A stretch of DNA of 21,336 bases, from positions 1-21,336 of the forward strand of contig JADJRV010000034.1 in assembly GCA_016712045.1 (NCBI GenBank). Direction: 5' to 3'. The translations under genes were made by a program, and so were the position numbers. The notes under the pieces were generated by a model. It did no database searches. It saw only the letters and a program-made list of their open reading frames with translations, and was not told where the DNA came from. Below, piece after piece: positions 1 through 6,569 of the stretch (positions are counted from its first letter, which is position 1; the number at the start of each line of letters is the position of its first letter). Source of the DNA: Chloracidobacterium sp. Its GTDB lineage: Bacteria > Acidobacteriota > Blastocatellia > Pyrinomonadales > Pyrinomonadaceae.

Positions 1-332
1 CGGCATTTTGATCTGTAAATTCCTGCATATAGATTGAAACGACGAACTCTAACTGCGAGTTCAAAAATCCTGTCTAGAAAGGGTGTACTTAATTTTAGGC
101 AAACCCGGCACCGAAAAGCAACAGCAAAACACCGGACAGCTCCCAACTTTAACAACGGTCAATTTATGCCTTTATAAAGAGCGATTAGCCCCCGCTTTTT
201 ATAGTTCATTGGAAAAGAGTTTTTGCCACGGATCGCCCGAATCGCACATTGCGATCTATATGTGCGATAACGAACATTAAAAATGGCCAAAGGGGAATAT
301 GCTTGGGTCAAATGGTTCGGTGGAGGTTTGCG
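1..332. other. Left-edge stretch without a supported gene
   Basis: No reading frame here has a convincing start, ribosome site and protein-like composition. The longest plus-strand frame (83-280) begins without a ribosome site and has no recognisable motif. A minus-strand ATG at 26-28 could be the first codon of a divergent gene running off the left edge (it would begin MQEFTDQN), but only nine codons are visible and no Shine-Dalgarno sequence precedes it. The stretch also holds a 6-bp inverted repeat (44-49 with 57-62) and the stronger palindrome annotated separately at 241-268. Confidence 0.4.
241..268. repeat. Perfect 9-bp inverted repeat
   Basis: ATCGCACAT at 241-249 is followed after a 10-base spacer by its exact reverse complement ATGTGCGAT at 260-268. 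It lies about 65 bases upstream of the start of the small gene at 333. It could be an operator for a dimeric regulator or a transcript hairpin. No run of T follows it, so a terminator is unlikely. Confidence 0.55.
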
Positions 333-542
333 ATGGCACTCACAAAACAAGATATCAATGAAGTCTATTCGACGGTCGAGATCGAGTTGGTGAGGGCGCT
401 AGAGCTGCTCTCATACCACTACATGAGACCCGACAAAAAAGAGAAAGCCCAACTGATGGCAAAGATCGAAGCCGAGATCCGCAAAAAATTGGCCTTCATC
501 AAAATGCCCAGATCAGGGCCGGACGGTTCGTTCTTCCATTAA
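333..542 (+). CDS. Small protein of unknown function (69 aa)
   Basis: I do not recognise this family. The frame is open from 249, but I choose ATG 333 because GGTGGAGG lies just upstream at a proper distance, and the upstream extension does not look like protein. The product starts MALTKQDINEVYSTVE and is predicted mostly helical: a heptad-like segment at residues 7-28, then a Lys/Glu-rich helix at about 32-54, ending in a short Gly/Pro/Phe tail. There is no signal peptide or membrane segment, so it is probably cytosolic. A tandem repeat array begins nine bases after its stop codon, so the two may be linked. Confidence 0.5.
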   Translation: MALTKQDINEVYSTVEIELVRALELLSYHYMRPDKKEKAQLMAKIEAEIRKKLAFIKMPRSGPDGSFFH

Positions 543-550
543 CAACAAAT

Positions 551-676
551 ATGCGCGTCGTTTCGAAGAAAATGCGCATCGGTTCGACAAAAATGCGCGG
601 CGTTTCGAGGTATGTGCGCAGCGTTTCGAACAATAAACACGGCGTTTCGACAAAGCGCCTTTGAAGTTCGACGGAT
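551..676. repeat. Six-unit 21-bp tandem repeat array
   Basis: Six consecutive 21-base units start at 551, 572, 593, 614, 635 and 656. TTCGA is invariant at unit positions 12-16, and CG at positions 9-10 is kept in the first five. Units 1-3 begin ATGCGC. The period is a multiple of three, so both strands read as heptapeptide repeats: on plus, units like MRGVSTK; on minus, units like IFVETPR. The last unit is degenerate, suggesting decay at one end. It lies between the convergent genes at 333-542 and 769-1497. Whether it is translated cannot be told from sequence. Confidence 0.85.
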
Positions 677-699
677 CGGCATCGAATATCTAAACTCAC

Positions 700-730
700 G
701 CGCAAGAAAACCGGCTTTGCGGCCGGTTTC
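700..730 (-). terminator. Hairpin terminator after the 769-1497 gene
   Basis: An 8-bp stem (AAACCGGC 708-715 with GCCGGTTT 722-729) encloses a 6-base loop. On the minus strand the stem is followed by a T-rich tail, TTTTCTT. It sits about 40 bases past the stop of the minus-strand gene ending at 769. The T tract is weak, so confidence is moderate; it could also stop transcripts arriving from 333-542. Confidence 0.5.
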
Positions 731-768
731 TCGATGGTTGGACATGACATTTTGCGAAGTCGGCGCTG

Positions 769-1497
769 TTAATGTGTTCTTGGACGTGTGAATGCGAGGC
801 CGCTGACTTGGGCGTATTGAGCTGAACTCGCTCCGTAGACGGATTTTACGTATTTTTTTACGAGGTCGGCGCGTTCGATGAGTGAATCATCGTTGTCGTA
901 GAGGAGTTCGTTGCGGCCTATACGCGAATTGCTGAGCGGGACGGCTTCGTTGACGACCTGTGAGTTCGCGGTCTTCATCGCGGAGAACAGCGCCTGATTT
1001 GTCGCGATGGTCAGGTGCGTCTCGTTGGGGTTGTAGAGCGGTTCTCCGTCGAGGATCGCGACGATCTGGTTAAATGCTTCGGCGACCTGGACATAAGATT
1101 GATGCGAAACGGAGTATCCCTGAGCCTCGTTTTGGGGCGTGTCGGGATCGTCGGGCGGCAGGGCCGTTGCACGTCTGCCGTGCACCTGACGATGATAGGT
1201 CTTTACATTATCAACCTTGTTCTCAGCCGCTCCGCACGCATCAAACGCTGCCAGCAATTGCGTCGTGCGAGGACGGACACCGGCAAAGATATTTTCGCGT
1301 TCCGCAACCTTATCTTTCCACGGAGCAACCTTTGCCTGAACATCCGCCAAACTCGCCTGTGCCGCCGTCAAAGCCGTATTCAACGCCGCCAGATCGATCA
1401 TCGCGTTCGTCGGATCATAATCCGCCCCATAACCCGTGCAAAAAGCGATCATCGTCGCAAAATTAGCAACATTCTTAGCATGTCCAGTCTCAGCCAT
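769..1497 (-). CDS. Conserved protein of unknown function (242 aa)
   Basis: A strong ribosome site (AAGGAG, 7 bases before the ATG) fixes the start at 1497. The protein has no signal peptide and no membrane segment and is rich in Ala, Asn and Gln with long helical stretches, so it is probably a soluble all-helical protein. Recognisable landmarks are the N-terminal MAETGHAKNVANF, a central NREN-like segment (VAERENIFAGVRPRTTQ at about 65-81), SVSHQSYVQVAEAF, the motif SNSRIGRNELLYD, and the C-terminal VKKYVKSVYGASSAQY ending in a LAFTRPR tail. From memory these landmarks recur in uncharacterised proteins of Bacteroidetes and other phyla, but no function is known to me. The last residues before the stop are followed by a hairpin and then the 21-bp repeat array. 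Confidence 0.75.
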   Translation of the reverse strand: MAETGHAKNVANFATMIAFCTGYGADYDPTNAMIDLAALNTALTAAQASLADVQAKVAPWKDKVAERENIFAGVRPRTTQLLAAFDACGAAENKVDNVKTYHRQVHGRRATALPPDDPDTPQNEAQGYSVSHQSYVQVAEAFNQIVAILDGEPLYNPNETHLTIATNQALFSAMKTANSQVVNEAVPLSNSRIGRNELLYDNDDSLIERADLVKKYVKSVYGASSAQYAQVSGLAFTRPRTH

Positions 1498-1739
1498 AGT
1501 TTTCTCCTTAGACCTCTATTGCACAGCAAAGAAGTCAAAAGAAACACATCGGCTTTCCGTACTATGCAAATTGTTAGTTTATTTTTAGTTCGATCCTAAG
1601 ATCAGACGGAAATTTATCAGAAAGTAAAAATGGTGTCAAGAGGCTTTTAAAACCGAATAGCAAAATCGGATGCCTTCCCGTTCCCGGTGATGGAAAATAT
1701 CTGCGAGAAGGTTTATTATTTCGGAAAGTAAATAACTCA

Positions 1740-2660
1740 ATGGCCATTCTCCTCAAATGCTCTTCGCGGAAGCATACGCTTCGTTTGAACCCAAAGCGGT
1801 TCTGGAATAAGACTTTGTGTCCGCAATGTAAAGTTCCTGTTGATCCGATATGTTTGCGGCGGATTAGTAAATTGCCTGCATTGTTTCTTGCGAGAGACTT
1901 CGAGGTAATCCCTGCTTTTGTAACAAGGAAAGTTATTCCCATATTGGGGTTGGTTGCGCTTATCGTTGGCCTTTCACTTTCTTTTATTAATTGGCCAAAA
2001 CGGAATGAAGTAATATCGGCCAACACGTCAACACCGCCGCCGAGTACAGAATCTAAATCGAATGGAATGTCAGCTTCAATTCCTTCAAATTCAGTAAGCG
2101 AACCATCAAATAACTCAAATTTAACCGCAACCACCTTACCAACTAATGCTCAACAGCAAGCTATACCGACGAATTCGTCAACGAATGCAACCAATCAAGA
2201 AGTAGCGAATTTAACGGTGGCCATTTCGCCTACTCCTATTCCGCCGACGGTCCGTTATTCCACTGGCACGAACCTGATTCGTCCGTCAAGCGTCGGAGGA
2301 CACGGATCCCTGAAAATCTCCAATGGAACTAGCTCAGACGCAGTTGCAAAACTCGTGGACATTGCAACAAATAAGACCTGCAGACTTGTTTTTATTCAGT
2401 CGTCAACTGTGGGTACAATTAACAACATTAGTTCGGGAAACTATACGTTGAAATTCAGTTTAGGATCAAATTATGACAAGGAAAGTGGTAAATTCCTATA
2501 CGGTCAATCTTTTTCAAAATTCGATGAAATCTTGGACTTCAGCGTGTCTAGAACGGCTAGCGGCATAGAGTGGATGGACTACGAGGTTACTTTAAATCCT
2601 GTGCCTGGCGGAACTGCTCGGACATCCTCTATTTCAGCGGATGATTTTGAAGATCATTAA
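1740..2660 (+). CDS. Zinc-ribbon, single-TM protein with Ser/Thr/Asn linker
   Basis: The 306-aa product has three parts. Residues 1-45 form a small zinc-ribbon-like domain (KCSSRKH near the start, then CPQC at about 27-30). One hydrophobic segment at about 65-83 (ILGLVALIVGLSLSF) is followed by a low-complexity Ser/Thr/Asn/Pro linker to about 165. The C-terminal part (about 170-306, from STGTNLIRPS to VPGGTARTSSIS) looks like a compact beta domain. The expected topology is ribbon in the cytosol and beta domain outside the membrane. The frame stays open back to 1578 but has no ATG, GTG or TTG there, so ATG 1740 is the first usable start; a frame error hiding a longer N-terminus is possible. 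It is the first gene of a plus-strand trio. Confidence 0.65.
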   Translation: MAILLKCSSRKHTLRLNPKRFWNKTLCPQCKVPVDPICLRRISKLPALFLARDFEVIPAFVTRKVIPILGLVALIVGLSLSFINWPKRNEVISANTSTPPPSTESKSNGMSASIPSNSVSEPSNNSNLTATTLPTNAQQQAIPTNSSTNATNQEVANLTVAISPTPIPPTVRYSTGTNLIRPSSVGGHGSLKISNGTSSDAVAKLVDIATNKTCRLVFIQSSTVGTINNISSGNYTLKFSLGSNYDKESGKFLYGQSFSKFDEILDFSVSRTASGIEWMDYEVTLNPVPGGTARTSSISADDFEDH

Positions 2661-2686
2661 CATCGACGTGCTGATATGACACTGAA

Positions 2687-3022
2687 GTGCGGTATTTAAC
2701 CGTCTCAACACTTCTCAGGGTAATCAACGCTGGGCTTCTATTAGGCGCACTGACAAGTCAACCGTACGAGTACTTCACCATTCTTCGCATTGCAACCTGT
2801 TTCACTTCCGCATTCTTAATTTACGTCGCAATTATCACAAAGAATTATGCATGGATTGTTGTATTCATGTTTGTGATTATTCTTTTTAATCCATTTAAGG
2901 CGTTTCCAATCAAACGCGAGACCTGGGCCATCATCGATGTAGTTGTTGCTGTTTTGATGCTGGGCTCAGTTTTTCTAATTCGTGAGAAGCTTGTAAAGCC
3001 AACGACGAGTAACCACCCCTAA
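2687..3022 (+). CDS. DUF6804-like small membrane protein
   Basis: The 111-aa product has four hydrophobic segments (roughly 8-22, 30-48, 53-67 and 80-97). The signature stretch NPF..FPIKRETWAIIDVV, in which a Trp-containing turn precedes the last helix, matches what I recall of the DUF6804 small inner-membrane family, whose function is unknown. The start is GTG 2687; an in-frame TGA at 2672 rules out a much longer N-terminus. Its stop codon overlaps the next gene's ATG as TAATG (3020-3024), so the two are very likely translationally coupled. It lies 26 bases after the zinc-ribbon gene and is probably in the same operon. Confidence 0.6.
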   Translation: MRYLTVSTLLRVINAGLLLGALTSQPYEYFTILRIATCFTSAFLIYVAIITKNYAWIVVFMFVIILFNPFKAFPIKRETWAIIDVVVAVLMLGSVFLIREKLVKPTTSNHP

Positions 3023-3506
3023 TGTCAAAATTAAAAGGAAAGCCTCGTTGGGAGGCATCTAAGTTTATTTTCTGGGGAGTTCTGTGGTTACTGTCGTGCT
3101 TTACATGTGCTATTACAGTGGGGGAAATTACTTCGATGAACTTGAGCTGGTCCGACATGGTATAAGTACGCCTGTCCAGGTGGGCGAATGCGAACAAGAG
3201 GCTGTGGAAGATGAACGCGGTCGGGACGGCGTTATTGAAACCTGTGCATATAGCTACGAAGTCGAGGGTAAAGAGTACAAGGGAGGCGGAGAAACAATTT
3301 TTGACTCTGACACGGTTATCTACCTACCGGGTTATCCGGAAACCCATCGGATAAAACACACTATGGGATCGAGTCTGACAGACTTTTTCCTGCGAAGGGT
3401 TTTGCTAGGGCTTGTTTTACTTACATTGTTTATCGCTCCCGGTTTTCAACTACTACAAATCGGAATAAGAGCATTCATTAAGAACGAAGAAGTAAGAGAC
3501 ACGTAA
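3022..3506 (+). CDS. DUF3592-like two-TM protein, frameshifted
   Basis: ATG 3022 overlaps the preceding stop and opens MSKLKGKPRWEASKFIF, followed by a membrane helix. That frame runs into a stop near 3160. The downstream part (from GNYFDELELVRHG to the end at 3506) lies in the -1 frame. One extra G in the G5 run at 3120-3124 joins them into a 161-aa protein. The layout is an N-terminal helix, an extracytoplasmic domain with paired Cys (VGECEQ and ETCAYSYEV) and a YEVEGKEYKGGG strand pair, then a second helix at about 127-148. This matches DUF3592-type membrane proteins, whose function is unknown. The frameshift is probably an assembly error, since both halves keep protein-like composition. 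Confidence 0.6.
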
Positions 3507-3529
3507 GCAAAGCGGGAGGCATCGCAATA

Positions 3530-3544
3530 TCGCAGGCCTGACCC
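3530..3544 (+). repeat. Left copy of a 15-bp inverted pair
   Basis: TCGCAGGCCTGACCC lies between the convergent genes ending at 3506 and 3572. A reverse-complement copy with one mismatch lies at 5533-5547, upstream of the nuclease gene, so the pair brackets the three-gene operon at 3572-5523. The core TCAGGCCTGA is itself palindromic. It may be a mobile-element or REP-type end; no transposase is visible. Confidence 0.45.
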
Positions 3545-3571
3545 CATACTTGCCATACTTGTCTTCCCGTT

Positions 3572-4468
3572 TTAGCCTGGCAAATTTAACGTGCCTATAT
3601 AATAGTGATCGTCGTCGTAATCGTCGATGTCCTCGTTCTCTAAGTACAGAACCGTATAGGTGGAACTCGACACATGGATATGAATTTTGCCAGCACTGCA
3701 ATCAAAAATAATGTTGCCGGCGCTATTTTGGGTTATGGTTTGACGTCCATCGTAGTAGTTTAGATGTTGACTGTCGGCCTCACCGATTACGATTATGTCG
3801 GGATCCATAACTTCAAGCCACTTATCGGGGACAGTGCCACTTTTTCTTCCATGATGGGGAGCAAAAAGGACGCTGGTTTTAGAAAATTCAACCTCGTCAA
3901 TTATCGAATTCATGAAGTCTTCGCCAAGGTCACCCATCCAAACCATGGTAACTCCACCACTAAGACTGTATTGGACTATCGGCGATATATTATTCGGATC
4001 ACCACCTTCCTTCGCTCGCGAAAGTTCCTCTTTATACGCATCATGTTCTGTGTACGGCCAAAGAATATGTATCCCAGAGGAGCCATGTTCATCGTCGTCG
4101 GTTTCATTCATCCACTTACGGCGACAACCTCGGTAGATATGGAAAGCTTTGCTGGAATCACGCAATTCACAATAATGTTTAAAATCATCAGTTTCATCTT
4201 CTTTTGTTGTCTCGTTCTCCACACAATAAAAGTTTAGAATGTCGATCTCATTATCGAGATATTCTAAACCTCGGATGTGATCATCATCAGGATGGGTTGA
4301 AATAAAGCGAGTGACACTTTTACCGGCTTTTTCTCGTTTGATTTCTGCAACAATGTCTTCTTCCACATCGTCATTCATACAACAGTCGATGATTGAGAAG
4401 TTGCTTGTTCCATGCTTTATGTAGAACATATCGCCATTTCCGACCGATAGTGACTTAACTATACTCAT
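3572..4468 (-). CDS. ComEC-like metallo-beta-lactamase-fold hydrolase
   Basis: The 298-aa soluble protein carries the metal-binding signature STHPDDDH (residues 57-64: H59, D61, D63, H64), a later Asp in MGDLGEDF (D180) and APHHGRKSG (H205/H206). HPDxDH plus PHHG is the pattern of the ComEC C-terminal domain and its stand-alone relatives, a fold that hydrolyses phosphoester bonds in nucleic acids or nucleotides. An acidic Asp/Glu-rich insertion covers about 83-130, and an acidic patch lies near the C-terminus. There is no ComEC membrane competence domain. Its ATG overlaps the stop of the upstream membrane-protein gene (ATGA at 4465-4468), so the two are coupled and probably act together. The substrate is unknown. 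DNA uptake seems unlikely without the ComEC channel; a stress or defence role is possible but unproved. Confidence 0.75.
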   Translation of the reverse strand: MSIVKSLSVGNGDMFYIKHGTSNFSIIDCCMNDDVEEDIVAEIKREKAGKSVTRFISTHPDDDHIRGLEYLDNEIDILNFYCVENETTKEDETDDFKHYCELRDSSKAFHIYRGCRRKWMNETDDDEHGSSGIHILWPYTEHDAYKEELSRAKEGGDPNNISPIVQYSLSGGVTMVWMGDLGEDFMNSIIDEVEFSKTSVLFAPHHGRKSGTVPDKWLEVMDPDIIVIGEADSQHLNYYDGRQTITQNSAGNIIFDCSAGKIHIHVSSSTYTVLYLENEDIDDYDDDHYYIGTLNLPG

Positions 4469-4980
4469 TTCTTTTCCGATTTTTCTTTAGGGGTGGTTTT
4501 AGCAATATCAACCCGCTTCGTAACAAACTTTGTCTGTTTCTTGTACGAGAAAACGAACAATAGAATGGCTGCTGTTACACCAATAATTGCCGATGTTCGA
4601 GGTGTGATTTCCCAACTGACTTGAATGCAGTTATGCAAGCGTAAAAGCAATAGAACGACGAAAAGGGAAATCAATGTTCTATAGGTGTTATTGATTTCAG
4701 AGAAAAGCTCTATCCTCTCGTCGACTTTGCATCCTTTTACGAAATCCTCGTATTCGGCAAACTTGATAAAGCCTGACCATTGTAGAATCGGCCCAATGAT
4801 AATGGACCCAATCCGGCTAATAACCATTCCCATGAAGTAGTACAAAAAAACACCGATAACGACATTTTCTTGAATGTAGTCATAGTCAGTTACATATTTT
4901 GACAGACCGGCGAATAATACTCCCGGTAAAAGATAGTTGAATAGGTTGTAGCTCGACAGCTTATCTAATAAGTCTTTCAT
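4465..4980 (-). CDS. Four-TM membrane protein of unknown function
   Basis: The 171-aa product has hydrophobic segments at about 14-28 (FNYLLPGVLFAGL), 40-68, 102-120 and 131-147, and a Lys-rich cytosolic tail. The N-terminus KLSSYNLFNYLLPG is a distinctive opening that I associate with uncharacterised small membrane proteins in accessory gene sets. It sits in the middle of the operon: the nuclease-like gene ends 8 bases upstream and the metallo-beta-lactamase gene starts inside its last codons. It could anchor or gate the two enzymatic partners at the membrane; that is inference from gene order only. Confidence 0.65.
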   Translation of the reverse strand: MKDLLDKLSSYNLFNYLLPGVLFAGLSKYVTDYDYIQENVVIGVFLYYFMGMVISRIGSIIIGPILQWSGFIKFAEYEDFVKGCKVDERIELFSEINNTYRTLISLFVVLLLLRLHNCIQVSWEITPRTSAIIGVTAAILLFVFSYKKQTKFVTKRVDIAKTTPKEKSEKK

Positions 4981-4988
4981 TCTTCAAT

Positions 4989-5523
4989 TTAGTCATCCAG
5001 TTCTTCTTCTATATCGACCTCAACGGTCCATACTTCGATTTGTTGAAGATCCTTATCTTCTAATAGTTCAATCAAGCGTTTAGTCTTAGTCAAGGGTGCT
5101 CCAATTACTACTAAAAGGGTCAGCCACTGCCGAGAGTATCCGGCACACTGTCCTATGGCACGGTCACGTTCCTTTTTGCTCAATCCAAGTTTTAATTCAA
5201 GTGCGATTAAGTCCTCTATTACGATGTCAGGTTGTCCTTCCGAGTGTGAGGGCAAATTTCAACATCTAAATCGGAGTTTCCTTGGAGATAGAAAGCCAGA
5301 TCTTCAACAAAATCATATTCGTCCTCGCATTCCTCCGCTGGAATCCATTCCTGTAGCAATTCAGTCACTTCGGTGTAGGCATCCTCAGTTTCATCAGGAT
5401 AATCAATCTCAGCCCGACTCTTTTTGCTTCGTTTATTGATTGACGAGCTAAATAGCTTCCCGCAATCAGTCCTCCCACTCCCCATAAAAGGTGTGTTACC
5501 GAATTATTGTTAGTAGTGTTCAT
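4989..5523 (-). CDS. Membrane-anchored PD-(D/E)XK nuclease-like protein, frameshifted
   Basis: Three overlapping minus-strand frames read as one 178-aa protein if one base is restored in the T5 run at 5421-5425 and one in the AAATTT at 5254-5259. The start at 5523 opens MNTTNNNSVTHLLWGVGG, followed by a single membrane helix (about 12-26). After an acidic helical region comes a nuclease-like core: a Glu in DEYDFVEDLAFYL, then QPDIVIEDLIALELKLG with the PD ... ELK arrangement, then QCAGYSRQW. D, E and K in this order are the catalytic triad of PD-(D/E)XK enzymes (restriction-endonuclease fold, Mg2+-dependent). The tail is acidic. It is the first gene of the operon with the four-TM and metallo-beta-lactamase genes. 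The alternative is a truly broken gene, but two independent breaks that each restore a family-like sequence argue for assembly errors. Confidence 0.6.
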
Positions 5524-5532
5524 AAATAATTA

Positions 5533-5547
5533 GGGTCAGGCCTACGA
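5533..5547 (-). repeat. Right copy of a 15-bp inverted pair
   Basis: The minus strand reads TCGTAGGCCTGACCC, matching 14 of 15 bases of the copy at 3530-3544 in the opposite orientation. It ends 10 bases before the start codon of the nuclease-like gene, so it lies in that gene's leader and could also influence its expression. Confidence 0.45.
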
Positions 5548-5635
5548 TCCTGCAGTAATAATTAGATCGGTCGTATTATCGGTGTTATACCACTTTGATT
5601 CATTAGGAATTGTTGGAGAAACGATGAACAGTGAC

Positions 5636-6433
5636 CTATGAATTTAATAATCGTGAAATTACCAAGGCGCTAAGCTCTGCATTTTCAATCGTTGGAAATC
5701 CAACGATTACCGGTTTTTGTCTACTTGTAATTGAGTACTGAATAGCATCAGCGTAAACCTGAAAGTCTAGAAGTTTTGGATATGCGGTAGAATTTGATTT
5801 CGCGTCACCCGAAAAGACAAGTCGCTGGTTTGTAACGTTGAATACTCCTTGACTCACTGGTACGAGGGCTCGTTCAGATTGGATTTGCCCACGGTGGGCT
5901 CCGACTCGAAAGCTTACGCCCTTCATTACCCGAAGACTTACGCCCCTAGAACCGCCTTGGTACGTGCTTCGAACAACGCGCTCTTCGTACAAAATTCCCG
6001 GTACGCTTAAATGGCATATTTCGTTCTTTTGCATTATTACTGACCCCGGTATGACTGAAGGTAGATCACCGCCAGCTTCAATATGATTGAAAACGCGGAA
6101 ATACTGAATCTGTTGTTGCATCCATTGACGTGTTTGATCGGATAGTGAAAATCTATCTGCGATGTGTTCGAGGGACCTAAACTCTTCGTCGCTAACCCGG
6201 CGATCCGCTATCGCTTGATAAACGAGCTGTGAAAATACATCGGCCTGCGCTTTTTGAATCTCTTCGGTGGTTAACTCACTGTCATAGAAATAACCATTGA
6301 TTTCGCCTAACTCCTCATCGGTAATCTTGCCGTCAGCAATTGCACGCCACAGCGTTGAGTTAAGAGCTTCCAGTTGTTCTTTTCGCAGTTTCTTCTTCAG
6401 AAAAGGTTGACGTATCGTATCGAATAAGCCCAT
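5636..6433 (-). CDS. TerB-like protein with C-terminal PH/GRAM-like domain
   Basis: A strong ribosome site (GGAGGAAA, 6 bases before the ATG) fixes the start. The 265-aa product lacks a signal peptide. Residues about 15-115 are helical and carry two acidic helix-turn units (IADGKITDEELGEI and IADRRVSDEEFRSL), the pattern of TerB/TerB-like domains, which are metal-binding helical bundles in stress and phage-response gene sets. Residues about 130-265 are beta-rich: the segment GVFNVTNQRLVFSG is typical of bacterial PH/GRAM-like domains that bind membranes or proteins. The combination suggests a cytosolic sensor or adaptor at the membrane. It lies 112 bases upstream of the nuclease operon on the same strand and might be co-transcribed with it. 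Domain names are recognition by eye. Confidence 0.6.
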   Translation of the reverse strand: MGLFDTIRQPFLKKKLRKEQLEALNSTLWRAIADGKITDEELGEINGYFYDSELTTEEIQKAQADVFSQLVYQAIADRRVSDEEFRSLEHIADRFSLSDQTRQWMQQQIQYFRVFNHIEAGGDLPSVIPGSVIMQKNEICHLSVPGILYEERVVRSTYQGGSRGVSLRVMKGVSFRVGAHRGQIQSERALVPVSQGVFNVTNQRLVFSGDAKSNSTAYPKLLDFQVYADAIQYSITSRQKPVIVGFPTIENAELSALVISRLLNS

Positions 6434-6480
6434 GAGAGTTTCCTCCGTTTAAGAAATTTAGTTGTGGATTGGTCAGAAGA

Positions 6481-6509
6481 AATGTAGCACTAACTGTTCC
6501 AGTTCGCAA
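6481..6509 (-). promoter_or_regulatory. Putative sigma-70 promoter of the TerB-like gene
   Basis: On the minus strand TTGCGA (6504-6509) and TACATT (6481-6486) are separated by 17 bases, a reasonable -35/-10 pair. It lies 48 bases upstream of the start codon and directly after the terminator of the preceding transcription unit, which is the expected place for a new promoter. Confidence 0.4.
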
Positions 6510-6510
6510 G

Positions 6511-6545
6511 AAAAAGGCCTCGCACAACGCGAAGCCTTTTTTTTC
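6511..6545 (-). terminator. Rho-independent terminator, bidirectional
   Basis: AAAAAGGCCTCGC and GCGAAGCCTTTTT pair around a short loop, with A and T tracts on both sides, so it can act on either strand. It follows by 25 bases the repaired stop of the exported-protein gene at 6570-6988. The stem closely resembles the terminator at 8030-8063. Confidence 0.8.
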
Positions 6546-6569
6546 TGCTCGTATTGTTGATGATCGTCG

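Noticed and set aside
83..280. 65-aa plus-strand frame near the left edge
   Set aside because: No ribosome site, no motif, and it overlaps the palindrome at 241-268.
541..676. CRISPR array
   Set aside because: Units are directly contiguous at 21 bases with no unique spacers and degenerate along the array.
499..750. Minus-strand frame containing heptads such as IFVETPR
   Set aside because: No ribosome site; it crosses the terminator hairpin and overlaps the end of the small plus-strand gene. Kept as a repeat array because translation cannot be shown.
1015..1599. Long plus-strand frame opposite the 769-1497 gene
   Set aside because: Arg/Ser-rich antisense shadow without a ribosome site; the minus-strand gene has a strong one and a sensible composition.
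1574..2134. Minus-strand frame opposite the zinc-ribbon gene
   Set aside because: Antisense shadow; the plus strand has a zinc ribbon, membrane helix and structured C-terminal domain, and the minus frame has none.
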